NCBI GenBank assembly: GCA_022710935.1
Contig: JAKLFY010000007.1
Coordinates: 59,167 to 123,166 of the forward strand
Reading direction: 5' to 3'
DNA length: 64,000 nucleotides
Source: Verrucomicrobiota bacterium
Lineage (GTDB): Bacteria; Verrucomicrobiota; Verrucomicrobiia; Limisphaerales; J093
Part shown: positions 9,722 to 19,030 of the stretch, piece by piece
How positions within the stretch are numbered: position 1 is the stretch's first letter
Layout of the letters: the number at the start of each line of letters is the position of its first letter
The notes under the pieces: model-generated
Told to the model about the DNA's origin: nothing
Seen by the model: the letters and a program-made list of their open reading frames with translations, nothing else
Databases searched by the model: none
Program-made: the position numbers and the translations under genes

Positions 9722-10372
9722 ATGGCGAGCGTCTTCGACAAACTGGGCCTCCGCCCGCAGGAACAGCGGTTCGTGGTGTTGACCGTCACGATCATTGTGA
9801 TCGTCGTCAGCGTGTTGTTCATCTTTCCGCGTTTCAAGGACTGGGGCCGGCTTCAGGGCGCCAAGGCCGCCGCGCGGGCCACGCTGCAAACCAATCAGAA
9901 GGAAATCGCCCGCGTGCCCGAGTACCGGTCCCAGTTGCAGAGGCTCGAACTGGCGGGCTCGGCGGTGCTCAAGGCCGAGCAGGCCCTCGATCTCACGCGC
10001 ACCGTGCAGAACAAGGCCCAGGAGATGAGCGTCGCCATCACGGGCATCCGCCCCGCGGCCCAGGCCGGCGCCGGGAGCACCAACCAGTTCTTTGACGAGC
10101 AGCTTGTCTCCGTCGACGTCTCCTGCCTTGACCAGGAACTCGTGAACTTCCTCGTCGCCCTCGGTTCTGGCGACTCCATGATCCGTGTCCGGGACATGGA
10201 TCTGCGACCGGATCCGCCCCACTACCGGCTTGTCGGCAAGATCACGCTCGTCGCCAGCTACCAGAAGACCGCCAAGGCAGCACCGCCCGCCGCCACACCC
10301 AGATCGGGGGCGACACGCCTGGCCCCCGGACCGGCAGCCCCCCCCCCCTCCACTCCGAAAGGCTCCACGTGA
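9722..10372 (+). CDS. PilO/GspM-like inner-membrane assembly protein
   Basis: 216 residues. A short cytoplasmic N-terminus is followed by one strong membrane helix (residues 18-37, VVLTVTIIVIVVSVLFIF), a coiled-coil region (residues 45-95) and a small periplasmic domain. The tail is rich in Pro and Ala. This is the topology of PilO/GspM, the partner of PilN/GspL. It starts four bases after the preceding stop, and its own stop overlaps the start of the secretin gene (GTGA), so translation is probably coupled. Sequence similarity alone would not identify it. Confidence 0.65.
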   Translation: MASVFDKLGLRPQEQRFVVLTVTIIVIVVSVLFIFPRFKDWGRLQGAKAAARATLQTNQKEIARVPEYRSQLQRLELAGSAVLKAEQALDLTRTVQNKAQEMSVAITGIRPAAQAGAGSTNQFFDEQLVSVDVSCLDQELVNFLVALGSGDSMIRVRDMDLRPDPPHYRLVGKITLVASYQKTAKAAPPAATPRSGATRLAPGPAAPPPSTPKGST

Positions 10373-12699
10373 AAGTCCCGTTTTTCTGCCTCATTGCCTG
10401 CTGTGCCTTGACCGGGATCGCACCCCAGGTGGGCGCCCAAACGCCACCCCTCGGGGAAACCAACAGCCCCGCGGGAACCCCCGCACCCGCGCTGCCCGCA
10501 ACACCGCTAACCCGGCGGGAGCTGCCAAGAACAGTCCCGCTCCCGCCGACTCCAGCGCCCGCCCCACCCGCTTCGTCACAAACTCCCGGCGGAACGGTGA
10601 CGGTGACTTCGGGATCGGGGGCGGGAAGTGGGGCAGCGGCGATTCCCGGGCGGCCTGGGGGGATTCCGGGCACACCACGGGTTGTTGGTCCCGCGGCGGC
10701 CACACCCTTGCCGGCCGGGACAGCCCCGACACCCGTCGGTGCCTCCGCACAACCCGCGACGCCCCGGGGCACCGATCCCGGCATTGCCGGCGTCCCGATG
10801 GCGGCCATGATCACTCCGACGACGACGAACCTGGCGGGTTTGGCGGGGTCGTCGATGATCCCGGAAAAAGTCATCAATCTGCAAGTGGCTCCGATCGAGC
10901 AGGTCTTGAGCGTCTACGCGGAATTGACCGGGCGCACCGTGTTGCGGCCGACGGCACTCCCCGCCGCCTCGGTGACCCTGAAGAACCAGCAGGAACTCAC
11001 CCGGGAAGAGGCCATCCAGGCCCTCGAGAGCGTGCTGGGACTCAATGGCATCACCATGATCGATGTGGGCGACAAGTTCGTCAGCGCCGTTCCGACGCAG
11101 CAGGCGTTGACCGAAGGCGCGGCCTTCTCGAAGGAGGACGCCAAGGACCTGGCCGAATTGGGCCAGTTTGTGACCAAGGTTGTCCAGGTCACCAATGCGT
11201 TGCCGTCCGAAGTGGCGCAAGTCATTCAAACATTCGGCAAGATCCAGGGTGGCGTGGTGCCGATCGACAGCACGATGACACTCGTTCTCCGTGACTATCC
11301 TCCCAACATCAAGCGGATGATGGAGATCATCGAGAAGGTCGACGTCAAGGTCGAGAGCGATTACAAGCTCGAGGTCATCCCGATCAAGTACGGGAAAGTC
11401 GAGGAGATCTACTCGACCATGAGCAGCGTGATCGGAGGAGGGGGCGGGTCCGTGGGCATGGGCGTGGGCGGGACGACGGGCACGAGCAGCACGCGCCGCG
11501 GGACGACGGGGGCGCGCGGCGGCAGCCAGTTTCGCTCGAATTTCCGTCAGACAAACATCAGCTCATCCCAGCGCCAGACGGGCCAGTACCAGACGCAGGC
11601 TCAGGTCGGGCAGGCCGGGCAGCTCGGGCAGGCGGGCGGCGCCAGCACCTTCAACCAGCGCCTGCAGGGCCTGGTCAGCCGGATGTCCGGAATGGGCGAA
11701 GGCCAGTTGGTCGTGGACGCCAAGATCATCCCCGACGAGCGATCGAACTCGCTGATCGTCTATGCGACCAAGGACGACATGAAGATGATCACCAACATCG
11801 TCGAGAAGGTCGATCGCCTTCTTGCCCAGGTGCTGATCGAGGCCATTATCATGGACGTTCAGCTCAGCGACAATTTCGAGTTTGGCGTCTCGACCTTCAT
11901 GCGGCAGCAGCAAACGGGCAAACTCACGTCCGTGGCCGCCGCCAAAAACAGCCCGTCCTTCCTCGACGCCATCACCAATATCGTGGACGGCAGCGGGCTG
12001 CCGGGCGGCTTCAGTTACTTTGGCAAGTACAGCGACGATCTGGACGTGGCTGTGAAAGCCCTGGCCTCGAACGGCAAGGGTGAGATTCTCGCCACGCCGC
12101 GCGTCCAAACCAGCCACGCCACCCCGGCCAACTTCACCGTGGGCGAGTCGGTGCCGTACGTGACCAGCACCTACTACGGCGGCTACGGCGGCATGGGCTA
12201 CGGCCCCAGCGCGCAGTTGCAGCAGCTCGATGTGCAGACCTACCTCGATGTCACGCCCTACATCACACCCGATGGACTGGTCGTCATGGAGATCGATCAG
12301 AATATCGAGGAGATCACCGGTTACACCGAGATCGCCAACGTGGGCAAGATGCCCAATACCACCCATCGGTCCGCCTCGGCCACCGTGTCGGTCCAGGACG
12401 GCGATACCATCATTCTCGGCGGCTACATCCGCGCCTCGAAGAGCAAGTCCAAGTCCGGCGTCCCGATCCTCAAAGACATCCCCGGGATCGGCGGCCTTTT
12501 CCGAAGCACATCCAAAGAGGCGAAACGCTCCGAACTGCTCGTCCTGATCCGCCCCACCGTCCTTCCCAGCCCGCGGGACGCCGCCCAGGCCGTCGATCAT
12601 GCCCGCGACAGCATGCCCGGCATCCGTGACATGGAAGCCGAATGGAAAGAGGACTACGAGAAACTGAATCAGAAGTCGAACGACCGGCGCAACAAATGA
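10369..12699 (+). CDS. Secretin (GspD/PilQ family outer-membrane channel)
   Basis: 776 residues, with a GTG start overlapping the previous stop. Residues 1-23 (VKVPFFCLIACCALTGIAPQ) form a signal peptide, followed by a 120-residue Pro/Thr/Ala-rich linker. N-domains follow (VINLQVAPIEQVLSVYAELTG; KVVQVTNALPSEV; IPIKYGKVEEIYSTMSSVI). A Gly/Ser/Gln/Thr-rich insert lies at residues 355-426. The secretin core runs from VLIEAIIMDVQ through GEILATPRVQT, VGESVPYV and GVPILKDIPGIGGLF. The channel would pass a pilus or pseudopilus and secreted proteins through the outer membrane. No PilC, pilotin or pseudopilin gene follows directly. Confidence 0.92.
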   Translation: MKVPFFCLIACCALTGIAPQVGAQTPPLGETNSPAGTPAPALPATPLTRRELPRTVPLPPTPAPAPPASSQTPGGTVTVTSGSGAGSGAAAIPGRPGGIPGTPRVVGPAAATPLPAGTAPTPVGASAQPATPRGTDPGIAGVPMAAMITPTTTNLAGLAGSSMIPEKVINLQVAPIEQVLSVYAELTGRTVLRPTALPAASVTLKNQQELTREEAIQALESVLGLNGITMIDVGDKFVSAVPTQQALTEGAAFSKEDAKDLAELGQFVTKVVQVTNALPSEVAQVIQTFGKIQGGVVPIDSTMTLVLRDYPPNIKRMMEIIEKVDVKVESDYKLEVIPIKYGKVEEIYSTMSSVIGGGGGSVGMGVGGTTGTSSTRRGTTGARGGSQFRSNFRQTNISSSQRQTGQYQTQAQVGQAGQLGQAGGASTFNQRLQGLVSRMSGMGEGQLVVDAKIIPDERSNSLIVYATKDDMKMITNIVEKVDRLLAQVLIEAIIMDVQLSDNFEFGVSTFMRQQQTGKLTSVAAAKNSPSFLDAITNIVDGSGLPGGFSYFGKYSDDLDVAVKALASNGKGEILATPRVQTSHATPANFTVGESVPYVTSTYYGGYGGMGYGPSAQLQQLDVQTYLDVTPYITPDGLVVMEIDQNIEEITGYTEIANVGKMPNTTHRSASATVSVQDGDTIILGGYIRASKSKSKSGVPILKDIPGIGGLFRSTSKEAKRSELLVLIRPTVLPSPRDAAQAVDHARDSMPGIRDMEAEWKEDYEKLNQKSNDRRNK

Positions 12700-12800
12700 T
12701 GGCGGCGAACACGCCGGTCCACGCCTCCCCTCGCCAGGCCAAGACCGGCCCGGGCCGCCTTGAAGAGGGCGCCGGTGGGTGATTTCCACCCCGGCCCTTC

Positions 12801-13757
12801 TTACGGCGGAGTCGATGGGATAGTCGCCAGGCCGACCATCGCATCCAGTGTCTCGAGGGCGTTACCTTCGAGCCGGTTGTTGACGTAAATGAACGTCTTG
12901 CGGCCCGGTGTCTTGGCGCCTTCCGAAATCAGCGCCGCCCCCGCCGCACGGGCTTCCTCGTTGACCTCCTTGATCTTGTCGTAAGGCTGAAACCTCTGCA
13001 CCGCCTCCTCGTACCTCCGTCCGGGCTTGAGGAGGAACCGGGCGCCCACCAACTGGGCATGCGTGCGACTCTCGGGCAGAGCCAGTTGCTCCCCGACCGG
13101 CGGCATGGCCCCCCAGGAGTTGAACACATGCGCGACCCGCCTGCGGCTCAGACACTCGAAATAGTCCCGGTGGAGCCAGTTGCTGTTGCGCAATTCGACG
13201 CCGTAGGGCCATCCGCCCGGTAAACGGCCCAGGAACAGGTCGAGGTCGGCCAGGAAATCCCGCCCCCGGCTGTAGTCCGTCGGCCAGAAACGAGAGAACT
13301 CGAAGATCAACAGCCCGACCTTCGGGCGGATCGCCTCGCACGGTTCGAGAAATGATCCCGCAAACAAATCCGCGTCGAGGAACTGGTCGTTGGCCTTTCC
13401 CGCACGATCGCCGAACCGCTCCAGGTTCGGGAACTTCTTGATCGTGATCGTGTCGGTGACCTTGAAGCCGAATAGGAAGTCCTCCGGCACCTGGTCGGCC
13501 ATGCGCTGCAAGAACGCGGCGGCGGGAAATGCGTAGTAGGCGGCGTCGACGCAAACCGTCTTCAACACCTGGGCATACTCGCCCAGGCAACTGCGATCGA
13601 AGCGGCTTCGTGCCAGTTGGCCCCGGTACGCATACCGCTCCGGGGTGTAGAGCTGGTTGATCCAGCCCTCGTACTTCCAACTGGATGTCCCCACATAGAC
13701 GCCGTGCGCGGCCAACTCGCCCGCGCGCGCGCTCATCCGATCACGATCGAATGGCAT
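12801..13757 (-). CDS. DUF72 (YecE-like) protein
   Basis: 318 residues of the DUF72 TIM-barrel family. Recognisable segments are VYVGTSSWKYEGW at residue 20, YAFPAAAF, FGFKVTDTIT, VGLLIFEFSRF and GVELRNSNWL. The biochemical function of DUF72 proteins is not established. It is convergent with the secretin gene, with about 100 bases between them. The start ATG 13757 is preceded by a heptanucleotide repeat tract at 13771-13799. Confidence 0.85.
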   Translation of the reverse strand: MPFDRDRMSARAGELAAHGVYVGTSSWKYEGWINQLYTPERYAYRGQLARSRFDRSCLGEYAQVLKTVCVDAAYYAFPAAAFLQRMADQVPEDFLFGFKVTDTITIKKFPNLERFGDRAGKANDQFLDADLFAGSFLEPCEAIRPKVGLLIFEFSRFWPTDYSRGRDFLADLDLFLGRLPGGWPYGVELRNSNWLHRDYFECLSRRRVAHVFNSWGAMPPVGEQLALPESRTHAQLVGARFLLKPGRRYEEAVQRFQPYDKIKEVNEEARAAGAALISEGAKTPGRKTFIYVNNRLEGNALETLDAMVGLATIPSTPP

Positions 13758-13770
13758 CGCTCATCCTCTC

Positions 13771-13799
13771 TCGAGCGTTGAACGTTGGGCGTTGGGCGT
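13771..13799. repeat. Heptanucleotide tandem repeat (TTGAACG/TTGGGCG)
   Basis: About four tandem 7-base units (TCGAGCG TTGAACG TTGGGCG TTGGGCG) lie directly upstream of the DUF72 gene start. The same unit recurs at 41742-41776 just before another start codon, and a two-unit copy occurs near 47918 on the opposite strand. Confidence 0.75.
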
Positions 13800-13849
13800 T
13801 GCACAGCAAACCACTGAACTTCAACGCACGATTCCATGATGCTTGCGGG

Positions 13850-15328
13850 CTAACGCACGCCTCCCATCAACCGCCTCACGGGGCGGCTCAACAGGGCCAA
13901 AACCACCGCCAGGCCGCCGGTCAAGGCCGCGATTTGCAGGAATCGCGTGGCCATCAGGCGGGTGCTTTCATCGCTGACTTCGCCCGCGATCAACCCCGCC
14001 ACCAGGTTGCCCAGGGACGTCGCCAGAAACCACACCCCCATCATCTGCCCCGTCAACCGGGGAGGCGCCAGCTTCGTCACCGAGCTCAAGCCGACCGGGC
14101 TCACGCACAGTTCAGCCAATGTGTGGATGAAGTAAGTGGAGATCAGCCACGTGGGCCAGACCAAACCGGCTCCCGCCCGTGCCGCGCCCCACGCCATCAC
14201 CAGGAACCCCACCCCCAGCAGCGCCAGCCCGAACGCGAACTTGGCGGGAAGCGACGGCTCGCGGCCGCGCCGCGCGAGGCCGACCCAGAGGGCGGCGACC
14301 ACCGGCGCCAGGCTGATGACAAAGACCGGCCCGACCATCTGGAACCAGCCTGCCGGCATCACCCATCCCAGGCACTGGCGGTCGGTGTGCCGCTTCGCAA
14401 ACAGGTTGAACGACGACCCCGCCTGTTCGAACCCGCACCAGAACAACGCCGAGCAGACAAAGAGGATGGCGATGACACAGACCCGCTTCTTCTCGACACC
14501 GCTCAAGCCACCGAACAACAGCACACCGGCGAAGAACAGCACCGCCAGCCCGAGAATGAACCACTTGGTCGCCTGTGCGACCTTGAGCGCGTCGATCGAC
14601 ACGAGTCCGCTCCAGATGAGAACGACCACAAGGCCCAGAATCCCCAGCCCGCCGCCCAACACCGCCATATCGCGATGCCTCCGCGGCCCCGATTGCACCA
14701 ACACGGCGCCGGCCTCCCCCAGGCGTGCGCGCAACAGTCGAAACTGAATCAACCCGAGCAGCATCCCGAAACCGGCCGCGGCGAAACCAAGCCGCCAGTT
14801 CACTTTTTCGCCGAGGTAACCGCACACCAGGGGCCCGATCGCGGCACCCAGATTGATGCCCATGTAAAAAATGGTGAAGCCGGCATCGCGTCGCGCGCCG
14901 CCCTCCGGGTAGAGCTGCCCGACAATCGCGCTGACGTTCGGCTTGAGAAGGCCCGTCCCCAGAACCACGAACAGCAATCCCAGGTAGAATGTGTCGGTCC
15001 GCGGCAGTGCGAGCGTGAATTGGCCCAGAACAATCAGCAGACCGCCGTACCAGACCGCCCGCTGCGCCCCGAGCAACCGGTCGGCGACCCAGCCGCCAGG
15101 CAGGGCGGCGAAATAGACGCTGGCGGTGTAGAGCCCGTAGACCGCCCCTGCGAGCGCATCGCTCATGCCCAAACCGCCGGTCTGCACCGCCGCGGTCATG
15201 AACAAAATCAGCACCGCCCGCATCCCATAGAAGCTGCAGCGCTCCCACATCTCCGTAAAAAACAGCGTCGACAGGCCGGGCGGATGGCCTGTTCGAGCCG
15301 GGCCCGAGGCGGCGGTTGCCGGGTTCAT
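13850..15328 (-). CDS. POT/PTR-family proton-dependent oligopeptide transporter (MFS)
   Basis: About 492 residues with 12-14 membrane helices. The POT signature elements are FFTEMWERCSFYGMRAVL at residue 25, the GGWVADRLLG loop after helix 2, and the PTR2 segment FTIFYMGINLGAAIGPL. Family members import di- and tripeptides, or other small solutes, with protons. The frame extends upstream to 15556, but the membrane-protein start is MNPATAASG at ATG 15328. It is divergent from the rhamnosidase gene, and the 240 bases between them must hold both promoters. No other gene is seen there. Confidence 0.9.
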   Translation of the reverse strand: MNPATAASGPARTGHPPGLSTLFFTEMWERCSFYGMRAVLILFMTAAVQTGGLGMSDALAGAVYGLYTASVYFAALPGGWVADRLLGAQRAVWYGGLLIVLGQFTLALPRTDTFYLGLLFVVLGTGLLKPNVSAIVGQLYPEGGARRDAGFTIFYMGINLGAAIGPLVCGYLGEKVNWRLGFAAAGFGMLLGLIQFRLLRARLGEAGAVLVQSGPRRHRDMAVLGGGLGILGLVVVLIWSGLVSIDALKVAQATKWFILGLAVLFFAGVLLFGGLSGVEKKRVCVIAILFVCSALFWCGFEQAGSSFNLFAKRHTDRQCLGWVMPAGWFQMVGPVFVISLAPVVAALWVGLARRGREPSLPAKFAFGLALLGVGFLVMAWGAARAGAGLVWPTWLISTYFIHTLAELCVSPVGLSSVTKLAPPRLTGQMMGVWFLATSLGNLVAGLIAGEVSDESTRLMATRFLQIAALTGGLAVVLALLSRPVRRLMGGVR

Positions 15329-15567
15329 GGGATCAGAGAGGTTCGCACGGCCTCTTCGTATGATCCTGCCGAGCCGCTGGCAAGAGGTTGTTTCAAGAAT
15401 CCTCGACCAGTGAAATCCCTCGCAGACAGGGCAGGTTTCCGCGCTCGGTTGAAGGGCCAAGGATTCTCCGGAGCGCGGACTTTGGTATGGTCCGATCCTC
15501 GCCTGAAACGGTAACCTTGGCTGGTCGACGCCGGCATCGTTGGGCCGGGCGGGCAAAAAACATCACC

Positions 15568-18500
15568 ATGAAATTGTATCGCGTCTTGTCTCCCCTCCTC
15601 TGCTCCCTGCTCTCCAGCCTCACCGTGCTCGCGAGTCTCGACCCCATCGACCTGCGCTGCGAATTCCTCCGCGATCCCATTGGCATCGATGCCCCCCAGC
15701 CGCGCCTGAGCTGGATTCTGGCCCCGGGTGAGCCGCCCGCTCGAGGCGCAGCCCAAATCGCCTACCAAATCCGAGCCGCCAGCACCAGGAGCGCTCTCGA
15801 TGCGGAAAAGCCGGATCTCTGGGATACGGGGCGCGTGGACTCCGAACAGTCCATCCACGTCGCCTACGCCGGCCAGGCACTGCGCTCGACCCAGGAGTGC
15901 GTCTGGCAAGTGCGCGTCTGGGACCACGAAGAGCGGCCTTCGGACTGGAGCAAGCCCGCACGCTGGACCATGGGCCTGCTCGCGCCGGGCGACTGGCAGG
16001 CGAAGTGGATCGGCAAGGACGAGCCCGGGCGGGAATCGGCCCTGTCAGGCGTGGACTGGATTTGGCATCCGGAAGGCAACGCCGCGCAATCCGCCCCGGT
16101 CGGCACCAGGTACTTTCGCCGCGCTTTCGAGCTTCCCGCCGACCGCGCGGTCAAGTCGGCCGAACTCGCCCTGACCGGCGACAACGAATTCGCGTGCACG
16201 GTCAATGGCCGACACGCAGGCGGTGGATCCAACTTCAAGGCGGCCACCCTCATGAACCTGGCCCGCATCCTCCGGCCCGGTCCCAATCTCATCGCCGTCT
16301 GGGTCAGAAATGTCGGCGAAGGCCCCAATCCGGCCGGACTCATCGGCCTGCTTCGAGTCGAATTCCAGACAGGCCCGCCGTTGGTCATCCGGACCGATAG
16401 CAACTGGAAATCGTGGGATCGCGAGGTCGAGGGCTGGACGCTGCCCGACTTCAACGACACCGCCTGGCAATCCGCCCGGAGACTCGGGCCGGCTGGGATC
16501 GAACCGTGGGGGGCGCTCGCCGGCCCCGAGGATCGGCGCCTGCCGGCCCGGATGTTGCGTCGCGAGTTCGCGCTCGGAACACCGGTGCGCCGCGCGACGG
16601 CCTCTATTTCCGGCCTGGGCCTCAGCGAGCTGTACATCAACGGCCGCAAGGTGGGCGACCACGTCCTGTCACCCGGGCTGACGGATTACACCAAGCGCGT
16701 CTTCTATGTGACCCACGACGTGACGACGCTGCTGAAGCCGGGCCCGAATGCGGTGGGTGTCTGGCTGGGAAACGGACGCTTCTACGCTCCGCGGAGCAAC
16801 GCCCCCGCCGGGATGATCGGGTACGGCTATCCAAAGCTCCTCTTGCAGATTCTCGTCGAGCACGAGGACGGCACGACCACGACAATCCCGAGCGACGAGT
16901 CGTGGAAGCTCACGACCGACGGCCCGATCACCGAAAACAACGAGTATGACGGCGAGGTCTATGATGCGCGCAAGGAACTGCCGGGCTGGGCCAGCCCGGG
17001 CTTCGACGACGCCGGTTGGCTGCCGGCGCAACCGGTTCATGCGCCCGAAGGCACGCTTGTCAGCCAGATGATCGAGCCGATCCGCGTGGTCGAAACGCTC
17101 GAACCGCAAAGTCTCACCCAAATCAAACCGGGCGTGTGGATCTACGACCTGGGACAAAACCTGGTCGGATGGTGCCGGCTCACGGTGTCCGGTCCCAGCG
17201 GCGCCGCCGTCACGCTGCGCCACGCCGAAACACTCAAGCCCGATGGCGCGCTCGAGCTCGAGAATCTCCGCGGCGCCCGCGTGACGGACACCTACGTCCT
17301 CAAGGGAGGCGGTGTCGAGGTGTACGAACCGCGGTTCACGTACCACGGATTCCGTTACGTGGAACTCACCGGCCATCCGGGCCAGCCCGATCTCAGCACC
17401 CTGACCGGTTGCGTGGTTCACGACGATGTCGAGTCCGCCGGAGACTGGTCGAGCTCGAACCCGATGCTCGATCGCCTCTATCGCAACGTGCGTTGGGGCG
17501 TGCGCGGCAACTACCGCGGCATCAGCACCGACTGTCCGCAGAGAGACGAGCGGCAGGGTTGGTTGGGCGATCGGTCCCAGGGTTCCAGGGGCGAGACCTT
17601 CCTCTTCAATATCGCCGCCCTCTATGCCAAGTGGGTCCAGGACTTCGCCGACGCCCAACGCGACGACGGCAGCGTGTCCGACGTCTGCCCCGCCTATTGG
17701 CCGATCTACTCGGACAATGTCACCTGGCCCGCCAGCACCGTGATCATCCCTGGCCATCTCCTCGACCAGTACGGCGACGCCCGACTCCTCGAACGCCATT
17801 ACCCGAGCATGCGCAAATGGGTGGATCACATGGCCGGGTTCATCCGCGACGACCTCATGCCCCGCGACACCTACGGCGACTGGTGCGTCCCGCCCGAAGA
17901 TCCCAAACTGATCCACACGCGGGATCCTGCCCGCAAGACGGCCCCCGAACTCCTCGGCACGACGCACTACATCCATTGCCTTCGCCTCATGGAACGTTAC
18001 GCAAAACGGCTGGGCAAGACCGACGACGCCGCGCGGTTTGCCGAGCAGGCGGGGCGCATGACCGACGCCTTGAATCGCAAGCACCTGCGGCCCGCCGAGG
18101 GCTGGTATGACAACGGCTCCCAGACAGCGTGCGTCCTTCCCCTCGCGTTTCATCTGACGCCCCCCGAAAGGCGTGCGGATGTGGCCGCGCGCCTGGTGGA
18201 CAAGATCGTCAACGAATGCAACGGGCATGTCGGCACCGGCCTGGTTGGCGGCCAGTGGCTGATGCGCACGCTCACCGAGATCGGCCAGGGGGGCCTTGCG
18301 TACACGCTGGCGACCAACACCACCTACCCAAGCTGGGGTTACATGGCCGACAAAGGCGCCACGACCGTGTGGGAGCTGTGGAATGGAGACACCGGCGATC
18401 CCGCCATGAACTCCGGAAACCACGTCATGCTGGTCGGCGATCTCATCGTCTGGTTCTACGAAAACCTCGCCGGCATCCGATCCGATCCGGCGCAGCCCGC

Positions 18501-18816
18501 CTTCAAACACATCCTCATGAAGCCGCTCCCCGTCGGCGATCTGCGCCATGTCCGCGCCACCCACCGCTCGCCCTACGGCTGGATTCGCAGCGAGTGGCAC
18601 AGGCATGATCCCGGCCAGCCCGCGGAGCGATTCGTCTGGGACGTAACGATTCCACCGAACACGACGGCCACCGCGTTCCTTCCATGCTCGAATCCCGCCA
18701 CGGTGCGCGAGAGCGGCAACCCGCTCGCGGCGGCTCGAGGGGTGAGCCTCATTGGCCTGCAAGGCGATTCCACCGTCGTGAAGCTGGGTTCGGGCAGCTA
18801 CCGCCTGGAACACTGA
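15568..18816 (+). CDS. Secreted alpha-L-rhamnosidase (GH78)
   Basis: 1082 residues. The N-terminal MKLYRVLSPLLCSLLSSLTV is a signal peptide, so the enzyme is exported. The order is the usual GH78 one: an Fn3-like N domain (LRCEFLRDPIGIDAPQPRLSW), jelly-roll domains, the (alpha/alpha)6 catalytic domain and a C-terminal beta domain. The general acid is expected at the Glu in CPQRDERQGWLGD near residue 659. The base Glu is in TVWELWNGD near residue 935, followed by the conserved NSGNH. It releases terminal L-rhamnose from polysaccharides or glycosides. This fits the deoxyhexose-processing microcompartment at 59-64 kb. The frame is open upstream to 15388, but the signal peptide fixes ATG 15568. 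Confidence 0.93.
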   Translation: MKLYRVLSPLLCSLLSSLTVLASLDPIDLRCEFLRDPIGIDAPQPRLSWILAPGEPPARGAAQIAYQIRAASTRSALDAEKPDLWDTGRVDSEQSIHVAYAGQALRSTQECVWQVRVWDHEERPSDWSKPARWTMGLLAPGDWQAKWIGKDEPGRESALSGVDWIWHPEGNAAQSAPVGTRYFRRAFELPADRAVKSAELALTGDNEFACTVNGRHAGGGSNFKAATLMNLARILRPGPNLIAVWVRNVGEGPNPAGLIGLLRVEFQTGPPLVIRTDSNWKSWDREVEGWTLPDFNDTAWQSARRLGPAGIEPWGALAGPEDRRLPARMLRREFALGTPVRRATASISGLGLSELYINGRKVGDHVLSPGLTDYTKRVFYVTHDVTTLLKPGPNAVGVWLGNGRFYAPRSNAPAGMIGYGYPKLLLQILVEHEDGTTTTIPSDESWKLTTDGPITENNEYDGEVYDARKELPGWASPGFDDAGWLPAQPVHAPEGTLVSQMIEPIRVVETLEPQSLTQIKPGVWIYDLGQNLVGWCRLTVSGPSGAAVTLRHAETLKPDGALELENLRGARVTDTYVLKGGGVEVYEPRFTYHGFRYVELTGHPGQPDLSTLTGCVVHDDVESAGDWSSSNPMLDRLYRNVRWGVRGNYRGISTDCPQRDERQGWLGDRSQGSRGETFLFNIAALYAKWVQDFADAQRDDGSVSDVCPAYWPIYSDNVTWPASTVIIPGHLLDQYGDARLLERHYPSMRKWVDHMAGFIRDDLMPRDTYGDWCVPPEDPKLIHTRDPARKTAPELLGTTHYIHCLRLMERYAKRLGKTDDAARFAEQAGRMTDALNRKHLRPAEGWYDNGSQTACVLPLAFHLTPPERRADVAARLVDKIVNECNGHVGTGLVGGQWLMRTLTEIGQGGLAYTLATNTTYPSWGYMADKGATTVWELWNGDTGDPAMNSGNHVMLVGDLIVWFYENLAGIRSDPAQPAFKHILMKPLPVGDLRHVRATHRSPYGWIRSEWHRHDPGQPAERFVWDVTIPPNTTATAFLPCSNPATVRESGNPLAAARGVSLIGLQGDSTVVKLGSGSYRLEH

Positions 18817-18950
18817 ACCGGGCGCCGGAGCGATCCGGCAGTCGCCTGCGGTTGGAACGACACCGGCGTGCGGTCCGCATTCTGGGGTTCTCGGCCCCGC
18901 CGCGGTCACAAGTCCATGCAACATGCGGGCCGGGCAGGCGTGCCGAGTGG

Positions 18951-18983
18951 AAAAAGGAACGGCCAGGAATCGTCTCCTGGCCG
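18951..18983 (-). terminator. Rho-independent terminator after the LamG gene
   Basis: CGGCCAGGA at 18960-18968 pairs perfectly with TCCTGGCCG at 18975-18983 around a 6-base loop. Read on the minus strand the hairpin is followed by TTCCTTTTT, so it would end transcription of the LamG gene whose stop is at 19031. Confidence 0.8.
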
Positions 18984-19030
18984 TGTGTTCGAGCCGCGCC
19001 GTACCGGGCGCGGCAGAGCCCTTTGCGGGA

